Origin: an uncultured Clostridia bacterium
GTDB taxonomy: Bacteria > Bacillota > Clostridia > Christensenellales > Aristaeellaceae
NCBI GenBank assembly: GCA_937906775.1
Contig: CALCUD010000029.1
Location: 1-28,787 of the forward strand
Length of the DNA: 28,787 nucleotides
Direction: 5' to 3'
Part shown: positions 7,374 to 14,840 of the stretch, in pieces
How positions within the stretch are numbered: the stretch's first letter is position 1
Layout: each line of letters opens with the position of its first letter
Position numbers and translations under genes: made by a program
The notes under the pieces: generated by a model
The model's database searches: none
Told to the model about the DNA's origin: nothing
The model's input: the letters and a program-made list of their open reading frames with translations, nothing else

Positions 7374-8954
7374 TCACGGGTTGAAGCTTTCGATACCGCG
7401 AAGCAATTCATATTCGCGGACATCACGCGCGGTTGTGAACATATAGCGGGTCAAAATATAGCCCATCCGGTAATACAGGCATATGAAGGGGCAATCTTCC
7501 GCGTACAGGGCCTGAATCTTCATCAGGCTTTCACGGTAACCTTCCTGTGTAGTCTGCGTCCGGAGATCTTCAAAATATTCCGTCATCCGGTCGCTCGCGT
7601 ATCTAGTATAATTTCCGGTGTTGCCGCGCATCAGCATGAATCCGGGATCCGGACAGACATCCATGGCATAGGAAACCAAAGCAAGATCATATGAACCCGC
7701 GGAAAGTTTTTCCTTTACGTTGGCCAGAGTCATAGCTTCGACCGTAACGGAAATACCTACTTCGCTCAATTGATCGGCGATGATATTGGCAGCTTCCACA
7801 CGGACGTCGTTCTCCGGTTCCTCATATACGTAAAACCGAAGATGGAGTTTGGCCAGTTTCCCTTCGTCGGTCATACGGTCAAGGATACCGTCCTCATCCG
7901 AATCGCTCCAGCCGGCCTCCTCCAGAAGCGTGCGGGCGCGATCCTGGTTATACTCAAAATAGGAGGAAAGCCCGTCGTTATATGTCCAGGTTCCCGGATA
8001 GAACGGAAGATCGGTCCGTGTGACCAGGCCGGAATAAACATTGGAAATGATTTTATCGATATCAATCGCGCAGCGGATCGCTGTTCTGACTTCTTTTGTG
8101 AGTTCGGAAGAGCGGCTGTTCATGAGCAGACACTCCAGCTGATTGGTCCGGTAACTCATGACAAGGGAGGATGTCCCGGATTTGTACTGCGCGCCTGCCA
8201 GTGAACGGGTAAAGACAGTATCCACACGGGCATACTCGTAACTGTCTACAACTGCTTTCTGTGTATCATGAAGCGCGAAGGAAATCTCGCGGGTCACAGG
8301 CTGGGCCTGCCACCAATTGGGATTTGCGTTCAGATAGATATATCCGCCGGGAGTAAAATGATCAAAATCGATCATATAGGGTCCTGTTCCGGGAGGATTG
8401 TCAGAGGTGACACGGTCTGCAGGAACGACAGGGAAGGTCATTTCATACAGGATTCCGAAGTATTTGCGCTTCGCTTTGAACACAACGGTTTTTTCATCTG
8501 TGGCGCTTACGGAAGAAACGAAATACTTCAGGTTGGAATAGAATCCCTGATCTGCCGTATTCTCGTCATTGGCGCGGTCAAGTATATACTGTGCGGAAGC
8601 GACAACATCCTGCGCGGTCAGCGACGTTCCGTCAGAAAATGTGACGTCGGGACGAAGATGAAAGGTCCAGACCTTTCCGTTGTTTGACTGCTCCCAGCTC
8701 TGAGCCAGTTTTCCCTGCGGAACATAATCATCGTCAATATACAGCAGGCTTTCATAAACCAGATCATATACAGAGAGCAGATCTTTTTCCTGCGGTTCAA
8801 GCGGACGGACGGTCATGGTTTTTGTGCTTTGAATACCGACTGTCAGCGTATTGCCGACATTGGAAGCATACGCAGAGAAGGACTCAGTCAGGCCGAGAAA
8901 GAGGGCTGTCAGCAGGACTGCTGTCCGTAAAATAGAGCGTTTTATAGATGCCAT
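7374..8954 (-). CDS. Extracellular solute-binding protein, peptide/nickel (SBP_bac_5) family
   Basis: A 526-aa ABC-transporter substrate-binding protein. It has a Sec signal peptide (basic start, hydrophobic core, AYA before residue 31) but no lipobox cysteine, which is unusual for a Gram-positive binding protein. Family marks are YDLVYESLLYIDDD, LAQSWEQSNNGKVWTFHLRPDVTFSDG and LTAQDVVASAQYI near the N-terminus. Near the C-terminus are an EYNQDRARTLLEEAGW segment and an alpha/beta closing domain. No permease or ATPase gene is adjacent, so partner and ligand are unknown. Its first 71 nt overlap the coaE-SLT gene, and the likely ribosome site (GGGAGGG, 12 nt upstream) is inside that gene. Confidence 0.88.
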   Translation of the reverse strand: MASIKRSILRTAVLLTALFLGLTESFSAYASNVGNTLTVGIQSTKTMTVRPLEPQEKDLLSVYDLVYESLLYIDDDYVPQGKLAQSWEQSNNGKVWTFHLRPDVTFSDGTSLTAQDVVASAQYILDRANDENTADQGFYSNLKYFVSSVSATDEKTVVFKAKRKYFGILYEMTFPVVPADRVTSDNPPGTGPYMIDFDHFTPGGYIYLNANPNWWQAQPVTREISFALHDTQKAVVDSYEYARVDTVFTRSLAGAQYKSGTSSLVMSYRTNQLECLLMNSRSSELTKEVRTAIRCAIDIDKIISNVYSGLVTRTDLPFYPGTWTYNDGLSSYFEYNQDRARTLLEEAGWSDSDEDGILDRMTDEGKLAKLHLRFYVYEEPENDVRVEAANIIADQLSEVGISVTVEAMTLANVKEKLSAGSYDLALVSYAMDVCPDPGFMLMRGNTGNYTRYASDRMTEYFEDLRTQTTQEGYRESLMKIQALYAEDCPFICLYYRMGYILTRYMFTTARDVREYELLRGIESFNP

Positions 8955-10296
8955 AGGCTTTTGTGACCCTCCCTGCGTATTGTTTGGTCGGACCGTCCGG
9001 CAGACGATCCAGCGGAAGTGTTATCCCGTCATCACTGTACCGTCTGTCTGATAACCAGGAGGTGATCTCTCCCTGCCCGGCGTGATAAGCGCATGAGATA
9101 CAGACGGGATCGCCGCGGAACAGAGAAGAGAGATAATTCAGATACCAGCATCCGAAACGGATATTGCTCTCGGGATCCCACATCCGGTCAAATGACCAGG
9201 AATTGATTTTCAGCTTGTGAGCGATCCATTCGGCGGTATCCGGCATAAGCTGCATCAGACCGCGCGCGCCAACCGAAGATTCCGCACGGGGCTGGAAAGA
9301 ACTTTCATTCCGGATGATCGCAGTGACAAAGGCGGGTTCCAGATTATACTCCGACGCGTATTTCCGGATCAGTTCCTCACATTCCAGGGGATATTCGTTC
9401 AGGATCGCACGGTATTCGGATTCATGAAGATCCGCTTGTTTTTTCAAATATGCCTGCATCAGGCAATCCGCGGTAAAGATGCAAAGCACAATAATGGCGG
9501 TTGCACAGAGCGCGACAGTCAGCGGGCGGGGAAGCCGCCAGACGATTTTCTGTCTCGGTATCCCTTTGCGCGCCGCAGACGGACGTTCCATGATTCCGGG
9601 CGGGTCCACGGACAGATCGTTTTTCTGAACAGGAGAAACATCCTGAACCGCGGCGGGTGTTACTGCAACTTTCGGAGCATGACTGACGGAACGGAGAACC
9701 GCATTACGCTCACGGCCCAGAAGAGACGGAAGCTGCGCTTCTGTTTCCGACCAGAAGCCTGCATTGTTGATGATCACCTGACTTCGGGCCGCTTTTTCGT
9801 CCGAGGAAAGAACGGCATTCATTCTGTCGAGCGCTTCTTCGCGGGAAAGCCCGTCACGGGCCATCAAACGCTCCAACTGAATCTGCGGGGGAAGATATAC
9901 GCACCAGACAGTATCACATAACGAATCGTATCCCTTTTCAAACAAAAGCGGATAATCCAGAAAGCATAGCAGGATTCCGTCTTTTTCCGCTTCGGCCAGA
10001 CGCTCGTGCGTCAGACGGGACAACAGCGGAGCCATCAGACGATCCAGACGCTGCCTGGCCTGTTCGTCCGAAAAGACTAAGGAGGATAATCTGCGCCGCG
10101 CGAGTTTACCGTCGGCGGTAAAGACCCCGTCGCCGAATGTTTCACGGATCGCGGGAAGAGCTTCACCTCCGGGGGCGGTGAGTTCTTTGGAAAGAAGATC
10201 ACCGTCAATCACCCGGACGTCCGGCTGCTTTTTCAACCAGTCGCTGACCGTGGATTTACCGCAGGCGATACTGCCTGTGAGACCGATGACGCGCAT
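8884..10296 (-). CDS. coaE: Fusion of dephospho-CoA kinase and membrane-anchored lytic transglycosylase
   Basis: A 470-aa fusion. Residues 1 to about 195 are CoaE, the last CoA-synthesis step: P-loop GLTGSIACGKST (5-16), DGDLLSKEL, FLDYPLLFE and EEALDRMNAVLSSDEKAA. Residues about 196-255 are a linker, and 259-277 are one membrane helix preceded by basic residues. Residues about 300-450 are a C-terminal SLT domain. Its motif NESSFQPRAESSVGARGLMQ carries the catalytic Glu331, and SCAYHAGQGEI replaces the usual YNAGPG. The topology therefore puts the kinase in the cytoplasm and the muramidase outside. I moved the start to 10296 because the kinase begins MRVIGLTG with AAGGGGG just upstream. Both domains keep their key residues. 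Confidence 0.9.
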   Translation of the reverse strand: MRVIGLTGSIACGKSTVSDWLKKQPDVRVIDGDLLSKELTAPGGEALPAIRETFGDGVFTADGKLARRRLSSLVFSDEQARQRLDRLMAPLLSRLTHERLAEAEKDGILLCFLDYPLLFEKGYDSLCDTVWCVYLPPQIQLERLMARDGLSREEALDRMNAVLSSDEKAARSQVIINNAGFWSETEAQLPSLLGRERNAVLRSVSHAPKVAVTPAAVQDVSPVQKNDLSVDPPGIMERPSAARKGIPRQKIVWRLPRPLTVALCATAIIVLCIFTADCLMQAYLKKQADLHESEYRAILNEYPLECEELIRKYASEYNLEPAFVTAIIRNESSFQPRAESSVGARGLMQLMPDTAEWIAHKLKINSWSFDRMWDPESNIRFGCWYLNYLSSLFRGDPVCISCAYHAGQGEITSWLSDRRYSDDGITLPLDRLPDGPTKQYAGRVTKAYGIYKTLYFTDSSPADSPLSRPD

Positions 10297-10327
10297 GGAA
10301 CCCCCTTTCTTCTCCTGATGGAAAAGG

Positions 10328-10355
10328 ACCCGGCAGACAGGAAGGACTGCCGGGT
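10328..10355 (-). terminator. Hairpin between telA and coaE, possible weak terminator or attenuator
   Basis: A perfect 9-bp GC-rich stem (ACCCGGCAG 10328-10336 with CTGCCGGGT 10347-10355) and a 10-nt loop lie in the 75-bp gap between telA and the fusion gene. On the minus strand only CCTTTTCC follows, so termination may be partial. Confidence 0.55.
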
Positions 10356-10371
10356 CGGTCAATCATCAAAA

Positions 10372-11535
10372 TCAGAGATTCTGTGAAAGAAGTTTTTTCT
10401 TCAGTTCAGCTTCCATGGAGAAGAGTGTCTTCTCGGCTTCGATCCGTTTGGCATGCCCCTGTGCCTGAATGTCCATTACTTCGTTGATGGTGTCGATCAG
10501 GGACTGGTTGGTCTGAACCAGGGTTTCGATATCGATGATCCCGCGTTCGGACGCCTTCGCAGTCTCGATGGTACCGATCTTGAGCGCTTCCGCGTTTTTC
10601 TTCAGAAGTTCATTGGTCATATCCGTTACTGCGGTCTGCGCCTGCAGGGCTTCCTGGGAATGCTGCAGACCGAGCGCGAGAACCATCTGGCTCTTCCAAA
10701 GGGGAAGCGTGTTGGCAAGCGTGGATTGAATGCGTTCAACAAGAAGACTGTCATTATTCTGAAGCAGGCGGATCTGTGGCGCCATCTGCATGGAAACCTG
10801 ACGTGTCAGCTTCAGATCGTAGAGCTTCTTTTCAAAACGGTCGCATTGAGCAGCCAGATCGTTGGCTTTTTGGGCATCCATGGCGTCGCCGCTCTGAGCT
10901 GCTTTATCCATCAACTCTTTCAGATCTTTTTCACGGATCTGGGTCAGCTTTTTGTCGCCGGCGATAATATAGAGCGTCAACTGGCGGAAATATTCCGTGT
11001 TCTGATCGTACAGACGGTCAAACATGGCAACGTCCTTCAACAGCTGGGCCTGATACCCTTCAAGAGATCCGGCGATATTCTCGACATTGACGGACACCTT
11101 GCTGTAGCGTGCCTTCATTCGGGTGGCCTTGTCTTCGGCTTTGCTGAAAAGCTTTTTCAATCCCTTCGGTTCCTCGGTATCGCGCTCAAAACCTTTGAGC
11201 TCGGCCACCAAGCTGACCAGCATATTGCCGACTTCACCGGTATCCTGCGTTTTAACAGCATTCAACGCGGTTTCGGAAAAATCGGAGATCCGCTTTTGAG
11301 CGTCAGCACCGAAGAGCAGCACGTGATCGGGATTTGTTACATCGATCTTGGTGATGAATTCTTCGATCGCTTTCCGCTCGGCATCAGTCAACTGGCTGTC
11401 GTCAAGCATGGGAGCCTTTTCCGGCTCTGATACGGAGGGTGCTGCCTGCTGGATGCTGGCAGTGGGGGCGGACGGAGTATTCAGTTCGGGCGTCAATGTC
11501 AGCTGGGGAGCGGGGGTGGGTGTGAATTCAGACAT
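10372..11535 (-). CDS. TelA/YaaN-like toxic-anion-resistance family protein
   Basis: A 387-aa mostly alpha-helical protein. After a disordered Pro/Thr/Ala N-terminus (1-45), the body carries the TelA pattern: LFGADAQKRISDFSETAL, VGNMLVSLVAELKGF and KKLFSK, then long helices including DVAMFDRLYDQN and LTLYIIAGDKKL. Family members are linked to tellurite or colicin resistance, but their biochemical role is not settled. The partner upstream is an XpaC-like gene, the same pair as xpaC-yaaN in Bacillus subtilis. AGGAGG lies 9 nt before the ATG. It starts 15 bp after that gene, so the two are one unit. Confidence 0.9.
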   Translation of the reverse strand: MSEFTPTPAPQLTLTPELNTPSAPTASIQQAAPSVSEPEKAPMLDDSQLTDAERKAIEEFITKIDVTNPDHVLLFGADAQKRISDFSETALNAVKTQDTGEVGNMLVSLVAELKGFERDTEEPKGLKKLFSKAEDKATRMKARYSKVSVNVENIAGSLEGYQAQLLKDVAMFDRLYDQNTEYFRQLTLYIIAGDKKLTQIREKDLKELMDKAAQSGDAMDAQKANDLAAQCDRFEKKLYDLKLTRQVSMQMAPQIRLLQNNDSLLVERIQSTLANTLPLWKSQMVLALGLQHSQEALQAQTAVTDMTNELLKKNAEALKIGTIETAKASERGIIDIETLVQTNQSLIDTINEVMDIQAQGHAKRIEAEKTLFSMEAELKKKLLSQNL

Positions 11536-11550
11536 GGCAGGGTTCCTCCT

Positions 11551-12471
11551 TTACTGATTCTGGTAAGACTGTGACGCGGGATCCTGCTGCTTCTTACAGG
11601 AAGACTCTGAAAAATTCATAACAGGGACCGACGTAGCGCGCATCTGTGCTTCAGCAGCTGTCCGGGGAGCGGTAAAACCGGTATCCATATATCCATCGGC
11701 TTTGAGCATTTGCTCAAGCACATCGATATCCGTGGAAATATCCAGCATGTTTTCGCGGTGCAGATTATCAATCTGCTTCTGGCAGGCGGTCAGAACCATC
11801 TCCATTCCGCGGGCTGTCGTTTCACGGGCGTTACTCAGTTCGGCCGCGGAGACGCCGCGCTGCTGCATAGTACGATAGTTGGCCAGCATTTTGAGCGTAG
11901 TGGGAAGATAGTAGTTCATGAATTTACGCACCTGAGGAGCCTTTTCGGGAGCCTCGGACACAGTCCGGAAAATCTGCTCACATTTGGCGGCAAGAGAATC
12001 CATCTGATCGCTCAGATGACCGTCAGGGATCAAATCATTTTCGGTACGGATGGTGCGGAGCATTTCGGTTCCACGGGTGATCACACTGTCGGCGGCTTCG
12101 TTGCCGGTAAGAGGGATCGTGTTCGCTTTTTCGCGGGTGAGGCGCTCTTCTTCTTCCTTTTTACGGAGCTGTTCTTCGTGAAGACGGCGTTCCTGTTCCC
12201 GTTTGAGGCGCTCTTCTTCTTCGCGGGTCCGGAGAGCCGCTTCGCGCGCTGCGAGTTCGGCTTCCTGACGGCGACGTTCGTCATCGCCTTTATTATGTGT
12301 AGTGGTATCCAGACCGGATGACATAATATCGACAATCTTGCTGATGCCGAGACCGAGAATCCAGCCAACGATCAATCCGCCCAGAGATTTCCCAAGCAAC
12401 AGACCTCCCAGCAGAATCACCCAGAAACTGATTCTCCCGGCTTTGGTTTTTCCCTGTTTCTGCCTGCCCAA
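11551..12471 (-). CDS. XpaC-like membrane protein (5-bromo-4-chloroindolyl phosphate hydrolysis family)
   Basis: A 306-aa protein with an N-terminal membrane segment pair (about residues 14-46), a charged coiled coil rich in Glu and Arg (about 62-120) and a C-terminal XpaC core. The core carries the family hallmark VRKFMNYYLPTTLKMLANY. The start is TTG at 12471, with GGAGGAG 9 nt upstream; no ATG fits better. It is followed by telA, its usual partner. The family name comes from an indolyl-phosphate phenotype; the actual role may be envelope stress and is not established. The coiled coil is longer than I would expect for the family. Confidence 0.82.
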   Translation of the reverse strand: MGRQKQGKTKAGRISFWVILLGGLLLGKSLGGLIVGWILGLGISKIVDIMSSGLDTTTHNKGDDERRRQEAELAAREAALRTREEEERLKREQERRLHEEQLRKKEEEERLTREKANTIPLTGNEAADSVITRGTEMLRTIRTENDLIPDGHLSDQMDSLAAKCEQIFRTVSEAPEKAPQVRKFMNYYLPTTLKMLANYRTMQQRGVSAAELSNARETTARGMEMVLTACQKQIDNLHRENMLDISTDIDVLEQMLKADGYMDTGFTAPRTAAEAQMRATSVPVMNFSESSCKKQQDPASQSYQNQ

Positions 12472-12505
12472 TGCAACAATCTCCTCCGATCAAATATACC
12501 AAATA

Positions 12506-12534
12506 ATTATATCATGATTTCATTGGTTTGGAAA
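12506..12534 (-). promoter_or_regulatory. Promoter for the xpaC-telA operon
   Basis: On the minus strand, -10 TATAAT (12506-12511) with a TGA immediately before it (extended -10) follows a -35-like TTTCCA (12529-12534) after 17 nt. It lies 35 bp upstream of the TTG start at 12471. Confidence 0.75.
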
Positions 12535-12600
12535 GGAAAAAAGATTAAGTTCAGATGAAAAAAGGCGATGGGCAGTGCGTGGGTGCATACAAAAACATGA

Positions 12601-12622
12601 TTCCGGCAAGGAAGATCCGGAA
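12601..12622 (-). terminator. Possible terminator after the ECF S-component gene
   Basis: A 6-bp stem (TTCCGG/CCGGAA) with a 10-nt loop lies 7 bp after the stop and is followed on the minus strand by TCATGTTTTTG. The stem is short and the T-run is displaced, so this is tentative. Confidence 0.35.
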
Positions 12623-12628
12623 AAAGGT

Positions 12629-13132
12629 CTATCCGAATCTGCGCATAACCCGGACCAGCGGGGGAATCAGAAATATTCCCAGAATCAGATTGCTGGCGCC
12701 GTGAATACAGTCGAAAGGGAATCCGGCGGCAATCCAGGCAAGGGTTGTTTTGAAAGAAAAGCCGAAAAGGAGAGCCTGAGAAGGGGCGTAGAGAATCCCA
12801 AACAGAAGCCCGTGCATTCCGCAGACGGCGCCGCAGATCCACGGCTGCGCTTTTTCAGAAAGAGTAACGGGAATCAGCATGGCTGCGCCCCATAAAACCG
12901 TCCACACATAAAGATAGGGAAGCCACCAGGTACTGAATCCGCCAAAGAGACCTTCCAGAACGATGTAGATATACAGGGGATAAAGCGCTTTCTGACGGTA
13001 GACCACGGTCGCGGCAACAATAAAGACACCGACCAGATGAATATTCGGCAGGCTTTCCATGGCTTTTTTCGACGCAAACATGAGCGCGGCAAGCATACCG
13101 AAAACAGCGATTTCTTTTGCAGTCGGTTTCAT
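12629..13132 (-). CDS. ECF transporter S component, probably cobalamin-type (CblT-like)
   Basis: A 167-aa integral membrane protein with about five hydrophobic segments, the right size for the substrate-binding S component of an energy-coupling-factor transporter. The first helix carries KEIAVFGMLAALMFASKKAME, cut short here after 20 residues, a typical S-component beginning (AVFGMLAALMFA). No EcfA or EcfT gene is nearby, so it would share a general ECF module encoded elsewhere (group II type). Its ATG overlaps the DUF4430 stop by one base. The cobalamin assignment rests on the upstream riboswitch-like leader and on the known linkage of DUF4430 with B12 S components; it is inferred. Confidence 0.72.
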   Translation of the reverse strand: MKPTAKEIAVFGMLAALMFASKKAMESLPNIHLVGVFIVAATVVYRQKALYPLYIYIVLEGLFGGFSTWWLPYLYVWTVLWGAAMLIPVTLSEKAQPWICGAVCGMHGLLFGILYAPSQALLFGFSFKTTLAWIAAGFPFDCIHGASNLILGIFLIPPLVRVMRRFG

Positions 13133-13569
13133 TATTCTACTTTCAGGGAGCAGATCCGGCCGGGCACCACGTCTGTGGCGTCAATACCGGACATCGCATA
13201 TTCGCCGTCAATATAGAAAGCCCAGTAACGGCCATCCGTATCATAGTCAGCCAGGATCCCGCAAACGGTTTTGACATACAGACCGTACGGGCCCTCTTCG
13301 CCGTCGATCAGACCGAGATCAAGCAATGCATTTCCGACAGTAACGGCATCGGTACGGATTTCAAACCAGGATTCGCGTCCGTCCGAATCGGTAACACTGA
13401 ACAGGAAAGAGGACGCTCCCTCTCCGAGAGGAACAGGATATTCCAGAGTTCCGTCCATCGGGATAACAGGTTCATTCACCGTTTCAGCCATGCAGGACGC
13501 TGCTGCCGCGAACAGCGCAAAGCACAGGAACAGTGAAAGCAGGGAACAGAAAATGCGATTCTTTTCCAT
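13132..13569 (-). CDS. Exported DUF4430 (transcobalamin-like) protein
   Basis: A 145-aa protein with a signal peptide (residues 1 to about 28). A cysteine at residue 26 sits in AASC, a poor lipobox, so lipidation is uncertain. The mature part is a DUF4430 domain: TVGNALLDLGLI, then YVKTVCGILAD, RYWAFYIDGEYAMSG and a closing DVVPGRICSLKVE strand. This domain resembles the C-terminal ligand-binding domain of transcobalamin and is often encoded beside B12 transporters. The start at 13569 follows AAGGAG by about 10 nt; a longer frame to 13899 only translates the riboswitch leader. Likely role: capture of cobalamin outside the cell for the S component. Confidence 0.82.
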   Translation of the reverse strand: MEKNRIFCSLLSLFLCFALFAAAASCMAETVNEPVIPMDGTLEYPVPLGEGASSFLFSVTDSDGRESWFEIRTDAVTVGNALLDLGLIDGEEGPYGLYVKTVCGILADYDTDGRYWAFYIDGEYAMSGIDATDVVPGRICSLKVE

Positions 13570-13659
13570 ACTTTTTCTTCTCCTTACTTTATTCAATCTG
13601 AATTCACTCTTCCGGGAGGATCCCGCACGGCACTCGCGTGACGAAAAGAATGAAAGACA

Positions 13660-13808
13660 TGCGGAAATATTCCGGCTTGACTGACCATGCCGGCCTTCTC
13701 GGATCAATGTCCAATGACCGTTTCCCCATCCGCGGCGACGGGTCAGGCAGGGCTTCAGAGTCTTACGGCGACGGGCTCGCACAGGCTTCTGACCTGTTTC
13801 CTTCCGCA
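13660..13808 (-). ncRNA. Cobalamin riboswitch-like leader
   Basis: Read on the minus strand, closing stem P1 pairs TGCGGAA (13802-13808) with TTCCGCA (13660-13666). Then comes GGAAACAGG with a hairpin ACAGG/CCTGT (13781-13797). The conserved core CCCGTCGCCGTAA (13763-13775) resembles the consensus CCCGCCACTGTAA. Next are a GTCATTGG...GAGAAGGC arm and, near the 3' end, AGTCAAGCCGGAATA, which resembles the B12 box. The P2 arm seems absent. A promoter ends just upstream, and the leader precedes a DUF4430-S component operon, as expected for B12 control. I see no T-run terminator between it and the gene, so control may be translational. The match is by eye. Confidence 0.78.
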
Positions 13809-13815
13809 ACAACAG

Positions 13816-13844
13816 ATTATACACACAAATACTGACGGTGACAA
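13816..13844 (-). promoter_or_regulatory. Promoter of the riboswitch-DUF4430-S component transcript
   Basis: On the minus strand, -35 TTGTCA (13839-13844), a 17-nt spacer and -10 TATAAT (13816-13821). Transcription would start at about 13808-13810, exactly at the riboswitch P1 stem. Confidence 0.85.
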
Positions 13845-13921
13845 GAACGGCAAAGAAACAGTAAACGGGGAAGCGGAGACAGTGTTTCTTAACAATCAAT
13901 CATTCAGGAAGCAGCCATCTG

Positions 13922-13930
13922 TGATATACT
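13922..13930 (+). promoter_or_regulatory. Extended -10 promoter candidate for the small-protein/hydrolase/nuclease unit
   Basis: A TGA directly before TATACT gives an extended -10; no good -35 is visible. It lies 47 bp upstream of the ATG at 13978 and diverges from the riboswitch promoter. Confidence 0.5.
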
Positions 13931-13977
13931 GTTTTCTGAAGACATGGAACGGACGGATGAAAAGAGGAGAGAAATCA

Positions 13978-14154
13978 ATGTGCAAGCTGACTGAAAACCA
14001 TATATATGGCGATGAACAGTCAAGATATCGGGAAGAAGACGACCCGTATGAAGAGACGTATCCTGACGGAAGCGTGAAGCATGAATGCTGGAACAGCGGG
14101 AAGATGAAGCGTGACCGGACCGAAAACACTGAGGACGGAGAAGTATGGAACTGA
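13978..14154 (+). CDS. 58-aa acidic small protein with MORN-like segment
   Basis: I do not recognise this protein. It is 58 aa and highly charged, with a Glu/Asp-rich middle (REEDDPYEETYPDGS), one segment YPDGSVKHECWNSGKMK that resembles a MORN_2/YwqK-type strand, and an acidic end. AAGAGGAG lies 7 nt before the ATG, a good ribosome site. The stop overlaps the next gene's start by 10 nt, so the two are probably coupled in translation. No signal peptide or membrane segment is present. It could be a real small protein or a leader peptide that couples the hydrolase; the good ribosome site and overlap argue for translation. Confidence 0.6.
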   Translation: MCKLTENHIYGDEQSRYREEDDPYEETYPDGSVKHECWNSGKMKRDRTENTEDGEVWN

Positions 14155-14837
14155 ATGAAATCCGGCTGAACGGACGAAGATGCCTTTTTCGTATCCGGGA
14201 GAATAAGCCTACGGTTCTGATCGGAGCCGCCGCTCCGGCAGAAAACATGATCCAGGATATCCTCACGGTCAATACAGAACAAAACAGACCGGAGTTTGGC
14301 GTTTTTGCCTATGAGGTTCAGAACTGGAACCGGGATTTTTCACCGTGGCAGGCAAAAACCGGAATCGGTACTTTTGACGGAAGAGCCTGTGAAACGCTTG
14401 AGTGGCTGGAAAGCTGCGCTGCCGGACTTCTGGAACAGGAGCATTCGGGTCCGCTTATTCTTGCAGGTTATTCTCTTGCCGGGCTGTTTTCTCTCTGGTG
14501 TTTGTCAAACAGCGGTCTGTTTTCCGGATGCGCCTGCTGTTCCGGTTCCCTGTGGTTTCCCGGGTGGGATTATTATATGCGGACGGTATTCATGCGCAGG
14601 GCCTGCTCGGTTTATCTGAGCCTTGGAGACCGGGAAAAGCGGAGCAGGGATCCGGACATACGCCGGGTGGAAGAAGTAACCGTGCTGCAGGAGCAAATGA
14701 TGAAAACGGACGCCAATGTTCAGAAAAGCGTCTTCAGAATGGAACAGGGCGGTCATTTCATCGATGTGCCGGGGCGCATTGCCAGAGGGATCCGATGGAC
14801 TGTCAGTCAGTTGGATGACCATGAACAAAGAGGATGA
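14145..14837 (+). CDS. Esterase-like alpha/beta hydrolase
   Basis: A 230-aa hydrolase of the putative esterase group. The nucleophile elbow is GYSLAG with Ser110. The acid is probably Asp162 in SLGDREK and the histidine His204 in GGHF, so a full Ser-Asp-His triad is visible. No signal peptide is present, so it acts in the cytoplasm. The substrate is unknown. It overlaps the 58-aa gene by 10 nt, and the next gene begins 3 nt after its stop, so all three form a tight unit. Confidence 0.8.
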   Translation: MELNEIRLNGRRCLFRIRENKPTVLIGAAAPAENMIQDILTVNTEQNRPEFGVFAYEVQNWNRDFSPWQAKTGIGTFDGRACETLEWLESCAAGLLEQEHSGPLILAGYSLAGLFSLWCLSNSGLFSGCACCSGSLWFPGWDYYMRTVFMRRACSVYLSLGDREKRSRDPDIRRVEEVTVLQEQMMKTDANVQKSVFRMEQGGHFIDVPGRIARGIRWTVSQLDDHEQRG

Positions 14838-14840
14838 TTT

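Noticed and set aside
10453..11430. Long open frame on the plus strand opposite telA
   Set aside because: No ribosome site or family motif; the minus strand encodes a clear TelA protein with AGGAGG.
12081..12368. Lys/Arg-rich frame within xpaC
   Set aside because: A shadow of the coiled-coil coding sequence, with no independent ribosome site or family match.
13570..13899. N-terminal extension of the DUF4430 protein
   Set aside because: This stretch is Arg-rich without domain, contains the riboswitch and its promoter, and the ATG at 13569 has AAGGAG and a signal peptide.
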